A DNA stretch of 43,698 nt, from NCBI GenBank assembly GCA_021295965.1, contig JAGWBI010000005.1, positions 85,763-129,460 on the forward strand. The letters run 5' to 3'. This document shows, in pieces, positions 8,059 to 16,906 of the stretch. Under the pieces are notes generated by a model that was given only the letters and a program-made list of their open reading frames with translations, made no database searches and was not told the origin of the DNA. A program made the translations under genes and the position numbers. Position 1 is the first letter of the stretch. Each line of letters opens with the position of its first letter. Origin of the DNA: Dehalococcoidia bacterium (lineage in GTDB: Bacteria > Chloroflexota > Dehalococcoidia > Lucifugimonadales > UBA3495).

Positions 8059-8312
8059 CTAAACCCCTCCTTTAGCTGCCGAGAAACCGACGATCGGCAT
8101 GTTTGTGAATCGTGCGGCTTTTGCTGTCAATCCGGCTACTTTGTATTATCCTCTTATTCTACACAATCATCGAATCGTCAATGCTAGAACCGGCCGTTAC
8201 CGTTTGGCGCGAATCCTGCTTCCCGAGCGGAACGACCGCCCAAAGGAGGCAGGAGTGGGCCGGGAATAGTTAGTCACAGGGCAATGCGGTTCAGGAATCC
8301 GTTGCGCTGCAT

Positions 8313-9821
8313 CTAGCCGGAAACGCATTCAAACCTCACCATAATGGCTGGATACTCATCGCCGTCCGATGGTGACACGGCGGCCCAGTCCGCAATCCGC
8401 ACCCCGGCAACCCAGGCGATGCCGCGCGGCGTGACCACCAGCGGCATCCGTTCCCGCCAGCCCCGGGGAACGCCGGCGTCGGTGAACAGATCCTGCAATT
8501 TGCGCGTGCCAGACATCCCCAAGGGCTGGATCCGGTCGCCGGCCTGCCAGGTCCGAACGGTAGCGCCTTCCGCCAACGCCGCCGGGGACAGGTACGCCGC
8601 CAGGGGGTCGCCCGTGTTCAGCGCCGCATCCGGCGGCAGCCTGACCGCCTGAGCCGTAACCTCCCACCGGTCTTGTTTGGTAACTGCAACTGCGATGGGC
8701 CCCATGGGCAGCGTCAACCGGAACGGCCGGCTCAGCGCCGGATACGGGCAGCCGTCGCGGGGTGCTGGCGCGGCCAGCGTTGCGCAGGGGCCCTTGGCGG
8801 AGAAACGATAACCCTTGGGAAGTTCCACCGTTTTCCCCGACCCGGGCGCAGCCACTATACGCGCCATCGCGGCCAGATGTCGCTCGGTCAGGCGGCGGTC
8901 CTGGCCGGTAACGGTAATCCACGCCCGACGCAACAGGACGTACTGCAACGCCGGGTGCGCCTCCGCCAACCGCTCCCGGTTCAGGTGCAGTATGCCTTCC
9001 TCGGTCACTGGTTTGGACGCGACTTCGGGCCACAGCAGCTCGGCCTGCTCCTCCATGTAATCCGCCTGGGCCGATGCGGTGCGGGAGAGGCGGCCCAGCG
9101 CCTCCACGATGCGCGGGTTCAACTGTTCTTTGAGCGCGGGCATCAGATCGTGGCGCACCCGGTTACGGGCGAACTCTCGCATATAGTTGGTGCTGTCGTC
9201 CCGGTAATCGATACCGTAATTTTGGCAATACGAAATGGTGTGATGCCGGGTCAATTCCAGCAGTGGACGCCATACCCGCAAATCCTGTTCTCTCCCGGCC
9301 GGGTACGGCCATTCATCCAACTCGCTCATCCCGCGCAGACCGTGCAGTCCGCTGCCCCGGGCCAGGTGCAGCAGCACCGTTTCCGCCAGATCGTCGGCGG
9401 TATGGCCCACTGCCACTAACCTTGCCCCTACCTGCTCGGCCACCCGAGACAGGAAGTCGTACCGCACATCCCGAGCGGCTTGCTCGAAGGAGCTGATGCC
9501 AAACTCCCGCTGGTATGCGCCCACGTCCACCTCATCGACGATACACTTGGACCACCTGCGTCGCACAAAATCCGCGTCATCGTAGGTCTCCTGACCCCGG
9601 AAATCATGGATCAGATGGGCGGCCTGAACCCTGAAACCGAACCGAATACTCGCAATCCTCAGTACCCGCATCAACGTGCAGGAGTCCGGCCCGCCAGAAA
9701 CGCCGGCGACCACCACGTCGTCTGGCCCCAATCCGGCCCGTCGCGCCATTGTTATAGCCGTCGTGTACAGCCGCATGGCAGGCCAGAATCCACGATCATT
9801 GCGCCGCTTGTTCCGGCCCAT
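8313..9821 (-). CDS. tilS: tRNA(Ile)-lysidine synthase
   Basis: A 502-residue TilS. The PP-loop ATP site VSGGPDSCTL lies at about residues 41-50, followed by AAHLIHDFRG, the VGHTADDLAETVLLHLARGSGL segment (about 125-146) and YCQNYGIDYRDDSTNYMREFARNRVRHDLMP, all typical of TilS. The C-terminal domain ends with QPLGMSGTRKLQDLFTDAGVPR (TilS_C signature). It ligates lysine to C34 of tRNA-Ile(CAU) so it reads AUA codons. It lies 12 bp after the phosphatase gene in a minus-strand run. ATG 9821 was used; a shorter start at 9776 is possible. Confidence 0.95.
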   Translation of the reverse strand: MGRNKRRNDRGFWPAMRLYTTAITMARRAGLGPDDVVVAGVSGGPDSCTLMRVLRIASIRFGFRVQAAHLIHDFRGQETYDDADFVRRRWSKCIVDEVDVGAYQREFGISSFEQAARDVRYDFLSRVAEQVGARLVAVGHTADDLAETVLLHLARGSGLHGLRGMSELDEWPYPAGREQDLRVWRPLLELTRHHTISYCQNYGIDYRDDSTNYMREFARNRVRHDLMPALKEQLNPRIVEALGRLSRTASAQADYMEEQAELLWPEVASKPVTEEGILHLNRERLAEAHPALQYVLLRRAWITVTGQDRRLTERHLAAMARIVAAPGSGKTVELPKGYRFSAKGPCATLAAPAPRDGCPYPALSRPFRLTLPMGPIAVAVTKQDRWEVTAQAVRLPPDAALNTGDPLAAYLSPAALAEGATVRTWQAGDRIQPLGMSGTRKLQDLFTDAGVPRGWRERMPLVVTPRGIAWVAGVRIADWAAVSPSDGDEYPAIMVRFECVSG

Positions 9822-9833
9822 GAGGCTAACCTG

Positions 9834-10460
9834 TTAGTACCCGGTCCGGTTGGCCGGGGCGAGGTGGTCCACGGCGTTGTATTGGTTGAGCCGACGGCCG
9901 CGCCGCCCGGTGGTGATGGTGGTGCGACTGCCCAGGCCCAGGTCCATGTAGTTGATGTTGGCCAGGGGCAGGTCGAGCACGGCGGCGACGATACAGCGAA
10001 TGGTGAAGTTATGGGTCACCGCAATCACCGTGTCCTCAACGTCGTGGGCGTCATCCATGTCAACGAAGGCGGCCATCGCTCGCTCCTGGACCATGCCCAG
10101 AGACTCGCCGTCGGGCATGGTGACGCTGCTGGCGTCCCGGCGCCAGCCCTGGTACAGGTCGGGCCACCCGTCGCGCATCTGCTGAATGGTCACGCCTTCC
10201 AGAGCTCCCATGTGCATTTCGGTAAGGCGGGGTTCCTCGGAAACTGCCAAGCCGGTTAAATCGGCCATTTCCGCCGCCACGTCACGGGCGCGTTTGAGCG
10301 GACTGGAGTAAATGGCCTCCGGGTTCCAAGCCAGGCTGGCTACCGCCAGTTCCCTAGCCTGTCGATGGCCTCGTTCCGTCAGCAGGGAGTTGGTGGAACC
10401 CTGCAGACGGCCGGCGGCGTTGATGTCGGTTTCGCCGTGGCGCACCAAGTGGAGTTTCAC
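9834..10460 (-). CDS. Histidine phosphatase family protein
   Basis: A 208-residue phosphoglycerate-mutase-like histidine phosphatase. The catalytic RHG motif is at residues 8-10 (LVRHGETDIN), followed by SSPLKRARDVAAE and the second catalytic His in VIAVTHNFTIR. Substrate cannot be assigned; such enzymes act on sugar phosphates, alpha-ribazole phosphate or other phosphomonoesters. ATG overlaps the stop of the upstream CNNM/CBS gene by four bases (ATGA), so the two are translationally coupled, and tilS follows closely. Confidence 0.88.
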   Translation of the reverse strand: MKLHLVRHGETDINAAGRLQGSTNSLLTERGHRQARELAVASLAWNPEAIYSSPLKRARDVAAEMADLTGLAVSEEPRLTEMHMGALEGVTIQQMRDGWPDLYQGWRRDASSVTMPDGESLGMVQERAMAAFVDMDDAHDVEDTVIAVTHNFTIRCIVAAVLDLPLANINYMDLGLGSRTTITTGRRGRRLNQYNAVDHLAPANRTGY

Positions 10461-11836
10461 CGAACCGCCTCCTGTCCGACTGCAGCCACGCGTTCCAACC
10501 GCACCTGGTCGATACGCGCCCCCGCCATGTTGATAACCGTAACCATCAAATCTCCGATCCTCACCCAGTCGGTTTCCCGGGGCAGTTCGCCCAGTTCGTG
10601 GAGCACCAAGCCGGCGATGGTTTGGTAATCGCCCTCCGGAACGGAGATGCCGGCGTCCTGCAGACGGTCGTTGATCTCGATGATGGTCAACCCTCCCTCC
10701 ATCAGGAAAGCTCCGTCATCCAATTCGACGATACTGCTGTCGGCCTCGGCCGACGGCGGGTCGTCGTCCACCACGGTCCCCACTATAACGCCGACGATCT
10801 GTTTCAGCGTGACCAGGCCCGCGATGCCTCCATACTCGTTGGTGACCATCATCATGGACAGGCGTTGCGCCTGCATGGAGTCAAAAGCGTCGGACACTGG
10901 CACCGTCTCCGGTATGAAGTCAACGGGCCGCATGGTGTCGGTTATTGAGTCATCCAGCCCGATCTGCCCCCGGCTCTGGGCGATGAGCACTTCCTTGTTG
11001 GAAATGACCCCCAGCACCGTTTCCTGGGAACCCTCGAACACCGGAAACCTGGTGTGGCTGTTTTCCGCGTATAACGCGAGGAACTCCCGCAGCGTGGTGC
11101 CCTTCTCTATCCAGACGATTTCGGTGCGCGGCGTCATGATTTCGCTCAGCCGCCGGTCCCGGAAGTTGAACACCCGATGGAGGCGCTCCGCTTCCTCCTG
11201 TTCCACCGCGCCCTGCTGGCTGGACAAGTCGATCATCATGCGGAGTTCGCCCTCGGTCAAGCCCGTTTGCCACGCATCCGGAGAGGTTCCCAAGAGCTTG
11301 TACATCAGATGCGGAACCACGGTGAACAGATAGATGAACGGGGTGCAGAGCAGCATCACCAGGGCCACCGGACGACCGGCCAACAGGGACCAACGCTCGG
11401 AGTAGGTGGCGGCCAGGGTCTTGGGCGTTATCTCGCCGAATATGGAAATCGCCACCGTCATTATCACTGTGGTCAGCAGGGCGGCGTATCCGGCGTTCTG
11501 CAGCAGGTCCGCCGCCAGGGCCGTACCGATGGCGGTGGCGAATATGGTGAAAGCATTCTGGCTCAGCAGTATTGTGGCGAAAAACTTCTCGTGCTGGGAC
11601 AGTACCCGGTTCACCACTCGAGCGCCGGCGTTCCCCTCCCCGTCCAGAAACTGGATACGTATCTTGTTGACCGCAACCAGCGCCGCTTCAGCGCTGGTGA
11701 AGAACGCCACCCCCAGAAAACTTATGACAAGCAGCGAAATCTGCAGGCCCAAGGGTACGCTCAACCCACCGTTCAAATCTCCGGCCTGCAAAAGAACCAC
11801 CCAGCGGGATAAACCATCGGGCGCAATGTCCAACAT
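10457..11836 (-). CDS. CNNM/CorC-type membrane protein with CBS pair
   Basis: About 459 residues from ATG 11836, in the order of the HlyC/CorC (CNNM, DUF21) family. An N-terminal region with several hydrophobic helices contains ISLLVISFLGVAFFTSAEAALVAV and GEITPKTLAATY. A pair of CBS domains follows (MTPRTEIVWIEKGTT and MRPVDFIPETVPVSDAF), then the C-terminal CorC_HlyC domain (GGLTIIEINDRL, then TIAGLVLHELGELP). Members move or sense Mg2+ or other divalent cations. An AGGAGG lies 12 bp before ATG 11836; an upstream ATG at 11890 is open but less likely. It is the first gene of the run CNNM-phosphatase-tilS. Confidence 0.88.
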   Translation of the reverse strand: MLDIAPDGLSRWVVLLQAGDLNGGLSVPLGLQISLLVISFLGVAFFTSAEAALVAVNKIRIQFLDGEGNAGARVVNRVLSQHEKFFATILLSQNAFTIFATAIGTALAADLLQNAGYAALLTTVIMTVAISIFGEITPKTLAATYSERWSLLAGRPVALVMLLCTPFIYLFTVVPHLMYKLLGTSPDAWQTGLTEGELRMMIDLSSQQGAVEQEEAERLHRVFNFRDRRLSEIMTPRTEIVWIEKGTTLREFLALYAENSHTRFPVFEGSQETVLGVISNKEVLIAQSRGQIGLDDSITDTMRPVDFIPETVPVSDAFDSMQAQRLSMMMVTNEYGGIAGLVTLKQIVGVIVGTVVDDDPPSAEADSSIVELDDGAFLMEGGLTIIEINDRLQDAGISVPEGDYQTIAGLVLHELGELPRETDWVRIGDLMVTVINMAGARIDQVRLERVAAVGQEAVR

Positions 11837-11982
11837 TGGGGCGTCAAACCTCCTGATGAGAACGCGGGCAGAGTTTGCCATCCCTGGCAACCAAAACCCC
11901 GATTTTGATTATTCGCGAAAAGGATAGCATTGGCGGCAGCCTACCGTAAAGTTGCCGCTCAACTCGAACCAGAGTCGCCGTC

Positions 11983-12009
11983 TTGATTCACACACCTCCC
12001 TGCTATAAT
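11983..12009 (+). promoter_or_regulatory. tsaD promoter
   Basis: TTGATT at 11983-11988 and an extended -10 TGCTATAAT at 12001-12009 (TATAAT at 12004-12009), spacer 15 bp. The predicted leader is about 27 nt to the ATG at 12043. The spacer is short, but the extended -10 with TG one base upstream compensates. Confidence 0.6.
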
Positions 12010-12042
12010 TTTCTCGTCATCAATCGGGACCGGTCAACATTT

Positions 12043-13131
12043 ATGCTTATTCTGGGTATTGAAACTTCTTGCGACGAAACTGCGGTCGGCGTGGTGGAAG
12101 ACGGCCGCCTGCTGCGGTCCAACGTGATCGCCTCGCAGGCGGCGTTGCACGCCGTTCACGGCGGCGTGGTGCCGGAACTGGCCTCCCGCCAGCACATCCG
12201 CGACATGCAGCCCACCCTGAACCGCGCTCTCTCTGATGCTGAAGTCACCCTGGAGGACGTGGACGCCGTCGCCGTTACCCACGGCCCCGGACTGGCCGGC
12301 GCGCTCATCAGCGGCGTCAACACGGCCAAGGCTCTGGCAATGACGCTGAACGTGCCGTTGCTCGGCGTCAACCACCTGGAGGGACATATCTACGCCGCGT
12401 GGCTGGCCGCCGCGAGCGATGCTGCGCCCGCCGACGAGCCGGGGTTCCCCCTGGCCTGCCTGGTCGCCTCCGGCGGGCATACCGACCTGATCCTGATGGA
12501 AGGCCACGGAGATTACCGACTGGTGGGGCGCACTCGCGACGACGCTGCCGGGGAAGCCTTTGACAAAGCGGCGCGGGTGCTGGGCCTGGGTTTCCCCGGA
12601 GGACCGGAAATACAGAAGGCCGCCGAGTCCCTGGCAACGTTCGACGAGGATGACGAAAACCACAGCCCACGGGAGGAGCAGGCCGCGGCGGCGCTGCCCC
12701 GAGCCTGGATGAGGGACACTCTGGATTTCAGCTTCAGCGGAGTAAAGACGGCTCTGCTGCATCGCGCTCAAGACGTTGGGCTGTATCCGCCGCCGGAAAT
12801 GGCTGATCCCGACGCGGACCGGCTGGTGGCGCGACTGGCCCACCAGTTCCAGGAGTCCCTGGTGGACGTAATGACCGCTAAACTGCTGGCCATGGCGGAA
12901 CGCTACCACGCCCGTGGGCTGATCCTGGGCGGCGGAGTTACGGCCAACGCTAGGCTCCGCCAGCGAGTGCTGGCCGATTCGCCCCTGCCGGCAGTCATAC
13001 CTCCGCCGGTGCTGTGTACCGACAACGGGGCCATGATCGCCGCCGGAGCCTTCTACCAGTACCAGCGGGGCGACGTCGCCGACATGACCCTGGACGTTGA
13101 CCCCTCGTTGCCTTTCGGTCAGCCCGCGTAG
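12043..13131 (+). CDS. tsaD: tRNA N6-adenosine threonylcarbamoyltransferase
   Basis: A 362-residue TsaD (Kae1/YgjD) protein. The N-terminal ILGIETSCDETAVGVV (ATPase fold), HGGVVPELASRQH (39-51), VTHGPGLAGAL and the metal ligands His111 and His115 in VNHLEGHIYA are present, as are GEAFDKAARVLGL, FSFSGVKTALLH and LILGGGVTANARLR. With TsaB, TsaE and TsaC it makes t6A37 in tRNAs that read ANN codons; those partners are not in the window. ATG 12043 starts the conserved domain; the 20 extra codons of the open frame upstream overlap the promoter and are excluded. lysS follows 64 bp downstream. Confidence 0.96.
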   Translation: MLILGIETSCDETAVGVVEDGRLLRSNVIASQAALHAVHGGVVPELASRQHIRDMQPTLNRALSDAEVTLEDVDAVAVTHGPGLAGALISGVNTAKALAMTLNVPLLGVNHLEGHIYAAWLAAASDAAPADEPGFPLACLVASGGHTDLILMEGHGDYRLVGRTRDDAAGEAFDKAARVLGLGFPGGPEIQKAAESLATFDEDDENHSPREEQAAAALPRAWMRDTLDFSFSGVKTALLHRAQDVGLYPPPEMADPDADRLVARLAHQFQESLVDVMTAKLLAMAERYHARGLILGGGVTANARLRQRVLADSPLPAVIPPPVLCTDNGAMIAAGAFYQYQRGDVADMTLDVDPSLPFGQPA

Positions 13132-13195
13132 GGCCAAAGACAGCGCTATTGCCTTTACAATACCCCGGCCCAGAATTACTATTCCAACGGTTATC

Positions 13196-14764
13196 ATGCC
13201 CGAGACACCTGAACCGACGCCGCCCGAACGGGAGGACAACCTCGGCAGCCTGGAGGCCAATCTGGCCAGCCGGCGAGTCAAGCTATCCCGCATCCGCGAA
13301 CGCGGCATAGATCCCTACCCACCCCGCGTCCAGCGCGATTGCACCGCCGCCGAAGCGGTGGCCCGGTTCGAGGAAGCCGAAACCGCCGGCCAAACTGAAA
13401 GCGTAGCCGGTCTCCATCTGGCCGGCCGCATCGTCTCCATGCGCGTGATGGGCCGTGCCGCCTTCCTGGACCTGCGCGATACTTCAGGCGTGGTGCAGGC
13501 CATGTTCCGCCAGAACGTCCTCGGCGACGAATACGCCCTGCTGCAAGACCTGGACCTGGGCGACTTCCTGGGCGTAACCGGCGACATGATGCGCACCCGC
13601 ACCGGCCAGGCAACCATCGAGGCCCACTCGCTAACCATCCTCGCCAAGGGGATGCGCCCCCTGCCCGAGAAGTGGCACGGCCTCCGCGACGTGGAAACCC
13701 GCTACCGCCAGCGTTACCTGGACCTCATCGCCAACCCGGAGATCGCCGATACCTTCGTCCAGCGCAGCCGCATCATCAGCGGCATCCGCCGGTTTTTTGA
13801 CAACCGGGGCTTCATCGAAGTGGACACCCCTATCCTGGTGCCCATTCCCGCCGGCGCCCACGCCCGCCCGTTCATCACACATCACAATGCCTTGGACGAG
13901 CAGTTGTACCTCCGCATCGCCACCGAGCTGTACCTGAAACGCCTCATCGTGGGCGGCCTGGACAAGGTGTACGAAATTGGCCGTGTCTTCCGCAACGAGG
14001 GCATTGACCAGGACCACAATCCCGAATTCACCCTCCTTGAGTCCTACGAAGCCTACGCCGACTACAACGCGGTGATGGAAATGGTGGAGTCGCTGGTGTC
14101 GTCTCTGGCCCAGGGCGTTCATGGCAGTATGCAGATCGCCATGGGCGACGACATCATCGACTTCACGCCGCCCTGGCCTCGGCTGTTTCTCCGGGAGGAA
14201 CTGCTGCGTCGCAGCGGAGTCGATATCGAGGACTATCCCGACGCGGAGTCGCTCACCCGCATATGCTGGGATCTCGGCCTGGAACCCGGTCCCCGAGAGG
14301 CTCGGGGCCGCCTCATCGACAAGATGCTGTCCGTGTACGTGGAGCCGCACCTGATCCAGCCTTCCTTCCTCACGGATTACCCCGAAGATATGTCGCCCCT
14401 GGCCAAGGGCCATCCCGATAAGCCCGGCTACGTGGAACGGTTTGAGGCTTTCGCCGCCGGCATGGAGATCGCCAACTCCTACACCGAGTTGAACGACCCC
14501 GAGGTTCAGCGCGCCCGTTTCGCATCCCAGGAACACCAGCGCGATGCCTACGGCGATGAGGAGGCCGACCGCACCGACGCCGACTTCCTCACCGCCCTGG
14601 AATACGGTATGCCGCCCACCGGCGGCCTGGGCATCGGCATCGACCGTCTCGTGATGCTCCTCACCGGCCAGTCCACCATCCGCGATGTGTTACTATTCCC
14701 GCAAATGCGCTCCCTCTCCAACGACGGCGGAAACGCGGCAACGCCGGATGATGCGACGGGATGA
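13196..14764 (+). CDS. lysS: Lysyl-tRNA synthetase, class II
   Basis: A 522-residue class II LysRS. A proline/glutamate-rich start is followed by the OB-fold anticodon-binding domain (VAGLHLAGRIVSMRVMGRAAF, about 62-82). The catalytic domain shows motif 1 (IRRFFDNRGFIEVDTPILVP), motif 2 (YEIGRVFRNEGIDQDHNPEF) and motif 3 (GLGIGIDRLVMLLTGQ). It charges tRNA-Lys. ATG 13196 was selected because it gives the normal family length. Its stop codon region overlaps an ATG (14761) in the following Uma2 gene, so the aminoacyl-tRNA synthetase and nuclease-like genes may be transcribed together. Confidence 0.96.
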   Translation: MPETPEPTPPEREDNLGSLEANLASRRVKLSRIRERGIDPYPPRVQRDCTAAEAVARFEEAETAGQTESVAGLHLAGRIVSMRVMGRAAFLDLRDTSGVVQAMFRQNVLGDEYALLQDLDLGDFLGVTGDMMRTRTGQATIEAHSLTILAKGMRPLPEKWHGLRDVETRYRQRYLDLIANPEIADTFVQRSRIISGIRRFFDNRGFIEVDTPILVPIPAGAHARPFITHHNALDEQLYLRIATELYLKRLIVGGLDKVYEIGRVFRNEGIDQDHNPEFTLLESYEAYADYNAVMEMVESLVSSLAQGVHGSMQIAMGDDIIDFTPPWPRLFLREELLRRSGVDIEDYPDAESLTRICWDLGLEPGPREARGRLIDKMLSVYVEPHLIQPSFLTDYPEDMSPLAKGHPDKPGYVERFEAFAAGMEIANSYTELNDPEVQRARFASQEHQRDAYGDEEADRTDADFLTALEYGMPPTGGLGIGIDRLVMLLTGQSTIRDVLLFPQMRSLSNDGGNAATPDDATG

Positions 14765-14769
14765 TTGCC

Positions 14770-15540
14770 ATGACGACGACTGCCTCGGCGAGCAAGCCGG
14801 AAATAGTAGAAGAAACTGCGCCATCGGTCTCCAATACGGCGGATATTGGGCTGTTTCCTATCAAACTGCGGCTCCCGGAGACGGTAATAGCGGCCGGCCC
14901 CGACGCTTGCGTCAACTGGTTCTGGGACCTTTGCCTCGCCAACCACGAATCCGTTTGGCAAATGGAACTCACCGCTGACGGAGTACTGGAACTGATGCCG
15001 CCCACCAATGACCCTTCCGATCTCCATGAAAATAGAACCTCCAGCAAGGTGTATGTCTGGGATGAAGAACAGGATTTCCCCGGCGTCCCAACCGGCCCCA
15101 CCTCTGGGTATCGCTTGCCCAACGGCGCGCTACGTGTCCCTGACGCGGCATGGACAGCGTTGGAAAATATCCGCTCCAGGCAGCCCGGCGATACCGGAGG
15201 GCGGCCCTACTGTCCCGATTTCGTCGTAGAAATCCGCTCCGCCTCACAATCGCGCCCGTCGGGTTTGACCGAACTGCTCAACAAGATGCAGGAATACATG
15301 GACAACGGCGCCAAGCTCGCTTGGCTCATCGACCCCATCGAGCGCGCCGTCCGCATCTACCGCGCCGGCGCTGCCGAACCGGAGTTCCTTGCCGACCCGG
15401 AGACCCTGGACGGTGAGGACGTGCTGCCCGGCTTCGTCTTTGAGGTGCGGCGGCTGATCTTTGACTTGGTGATTTCCCATGACGACAACTGCCCCGTCTG
15501 CCACTGTTGCGGCACAGGCGTCACCACCGCAGGCCCCTGA
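14770..15540 (+). CDS. Uma2-family (DUF820) nuclease, copy 1
   Basis: A protein of about 256 residues with the Uma2/DUF820 PD-(D/E)XK-like nuclease core: GYRLPNGALRVPDAAW, CPDFVVEIRSASQSRPSGLTELLNKMQEYMDNG and KLAWLIDP in order. Uma2 proteins are putative restriction-like endonucleases; their biological role is unproven. It is the first of three tandem copies. Relative to copy 2 the 3' end lacks 7 nt (near 15471), so the frame runs on for about 60 bases into copy 2 and gives an unrelated tail, SHDDNCPVCHCCGTG. ATG 14770 was chosen because copies 2 and 3 start with the same MTTTA; ATG 14761, overlapping the lysS stop, is an alternative. Confidence 0.85.
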   Translation: MTTTASASKPEIVEETAPSVSNTADIGLFPIKLRLPETVIAAGPDACVNWFWDLCLANHESVWQMELTADGVLELMPPTNDPSDLHENRTSSKVYVWDEEQDFPGVPTGPTSGYRLPNGALRVPDAAWTALENIRSRQPGDTGGRPYCPDFVVEIRSASQSRPSGLTELLNKMQEYMDNGAKLAWLIDPIERAVRIYRAGAAEPEFLADPETLDGEDVLPGFVFEVRRLIFDLVISHDDNCPVCHCCGTGVTTAGP

Positions 15541-16195
15541 TGCCGGCAGCATCAACCCGTTCCCCGTCAAACTGCGGCTGCCCCATGCTGTGATAACCGC
15601 CGGCGCCGATGCCTGCGAGAAGTGGTTTGTGGACTTGACCTTGGCCAACGAAGATGCTCCTTGGGTCATGGAACTGAACTCCGAAGGCGAACTGGAGTTG
15701 ACGATGCCGCCTTACGAACCGTCGGATGAACACGAAGGAGAGTTTTTCGGAGAATTGCGCCAGTGGAATATCAGCCGGGGCCGCCCCGGTGTCGCAACCG
15801 CCTCTGGAGGCGCTTATCGGCTGCCCAACGGAGCCATTCGTTACCCGGACGCGGCATGGACACACGCTGATAACCTGCACCCGCGTCCGGCAGATCCGCC
15901 TCGCGCTCGCCGTTACTGTCCCGATTTCGTAGTGGAAATCCGTTCCACTTCACAATCGCGTCCCTCAGATCTGACCGAACTGCTCAACAAGATGCAGGAA
16001 TACATGGACAACGGCGCCAAGCTCGCTTGGCTCATCGACCCCCTGGAGCGCGCCGTCCGCATCTACCGCGCCGGCGCTGCCGAACCGGAGTTCCTGGCCG
16101 ACCCGGAGACCCTGGACGGTGAGGACGTGCTGCCCGGCTTCGTCTTTGAGGTGCGGCGGCTGATCTTTGACTTGGGGCGGAGTGATTTCCCATGA
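15479..16195 (+). CDS. Uma2-family (DUF820) nuclease, copy 2
   Basis: A 238-residue Uma2/DUF820 protein. The low-complexity N-terminus MTTTAPSATVAAQ is shared nearly base-for-base with copy 3. The core has PYEPSDEHEGEFFG, AYRLPNGAIRYPDAAW (first acidic residue), CPDFVVEIRSTSQSRPSD and LLNKMQEYMDNGAKLAWLIDP. The first and last thirds are almost identical to the neighbouring copies, while residues about 55-150 vary most, including the segment GELRQWNISRGRPGVATASG. It overlaps copy 1 by 62 bases and copy 3 by four bases, so translation is coupled along the array. Confidence 0.88.
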   Translation: MTTTAPSATVAAQASPPQAPDAGSINPFPVKLRLPHAVITAGADACEKWFVDLTLANEDAPWVMELNSEGELELTMPPYEPSDEHEGEFFGELRQWNISRGRPGVATASGGAYRLPNGAIRYPDAAWTHADNLHPRPADPPRARRYCPDFVVEIRSTSQSRPSDLTELLNKMQEYMDNGAKLAWLIDPLERAVRIYRAGAAEPEFLADPETLDGEDVLPGFVFEVRRLIFDLGRSDFP

Positions 16196-16893
16196 CGACA
16201 ACTGCCCCGTCTGCCACTGTTGCGGCACAGGCGCCACCACCGCAGGCCCCTGATGCCGGCAGCGTCAACCCGTTCCCCGTCAAACTGCGGCTGCCCCATG
16301 CTGTGATAACCGCCGGCGCCGATGCCTGCGAAGAGTGGGTCGTGGATTTGACACTGGCAAATCACGATTCGCCCTACCGGATCGAACTCAACGCCAGCGG
16401 AGAACTGGAGCTGACGATGCCGCCCTACTATCCGGCCGACGAACAGGAAGGTGAAATGTACGGGAAGCTGTACATTTGGAACATCGCTAACGGGCGTCTC
16501 GGAACTGCAACAACCGCATCGAGCGCTTACCGTCTGCCCAACGGCGCCATCCGTTACCCTGATGCGGCCTGGACGGTGGCGGCCAACGTTCGTCCCCGGC
16601 CTGCCGAACCACCCCGCGCCCGACCCTACTGCCCCGATTTCGTCGTAGAAATCCGCTCCGCATCCCAATCCCGCCCGTCTGATTTGGCCGAACTGCTCAA
16701 CAAGATGCAGGAATACATGGACAACGGCGCCAAGCTGGGCTGGCTCATCGACCCCCTGGAGCGCACCGTCCGCATCTACCGCGCCGGCGCCGACGAACCG
16801 GAGTTCCTTGCCGACCCGGAGACCCTGGACGGTGAGGACGTGCTGCCCGGCTTCGTCTTTGAGGTTCGCAATCTGATATTTGACTTGGTTTAG
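16192..16893 (+). CDS. Uma2-family (DUF820) nuclease, copy 3
   Basis: A 233-residue Uma2/DUF820 protein with the same layout as copy 2: MTTTAPSATVAAQAPPPQ, then PYYPADEQEGEMYG, AYRLPNGAIRYPDAAW, CPDFVVEIRSASQSRPSD and LLNKMQEYMDNGAKLGWLIDP. It ends normally at FDLV without the tail seen in copy 1. Compared with copy 2 the changes concentrate in the middle, while about 130 nt at the 5' end and a long 3' stretch are nearly unchanged, which points to recent duplication or gene conversion. serS starts 13 bp downstream. Confidence 0.88.
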   Translation: MTTTAPSATVAAQAPPPQAPDAGSVNPFPVKLRLPHAVITAGADACEEWVVDLTLANHDSPYRIELNASGELELTMPPYYPADEQEGEMYGKLYIWNIANGRLGTATTASSAYRLPNGAIRYPDAAWTVAANVRPRPAEPPRARPYCPDFVVEIRSASQSRPSDLAELLNKMQEYMDNGAKLGWLIDPLERTVRIYRAGADEPEFLADPETLDGEDVLPGFVFEVRNLIFDLV

Positions 16894-16906
16894 CATCACT
16901 GTCCTT

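Noticed and set aside
8101-8181. TTGACA/TTGACG-like boxes upstream of accDA
   Set aside because: No -10 hexamer at 16-18 bp from either box, so no promoter is claimed.
6889-8187. 432-codon plus-strand frame opposite accDA
   Set aside because: It shadows a well-supported carboxyltransferase and lacks recognisable domains or a good start.
13631-14536. Minus-strand frame opposite lysS
   Set aside because: It mirrors the LysRS motifs on the other strand; no motif of its own.
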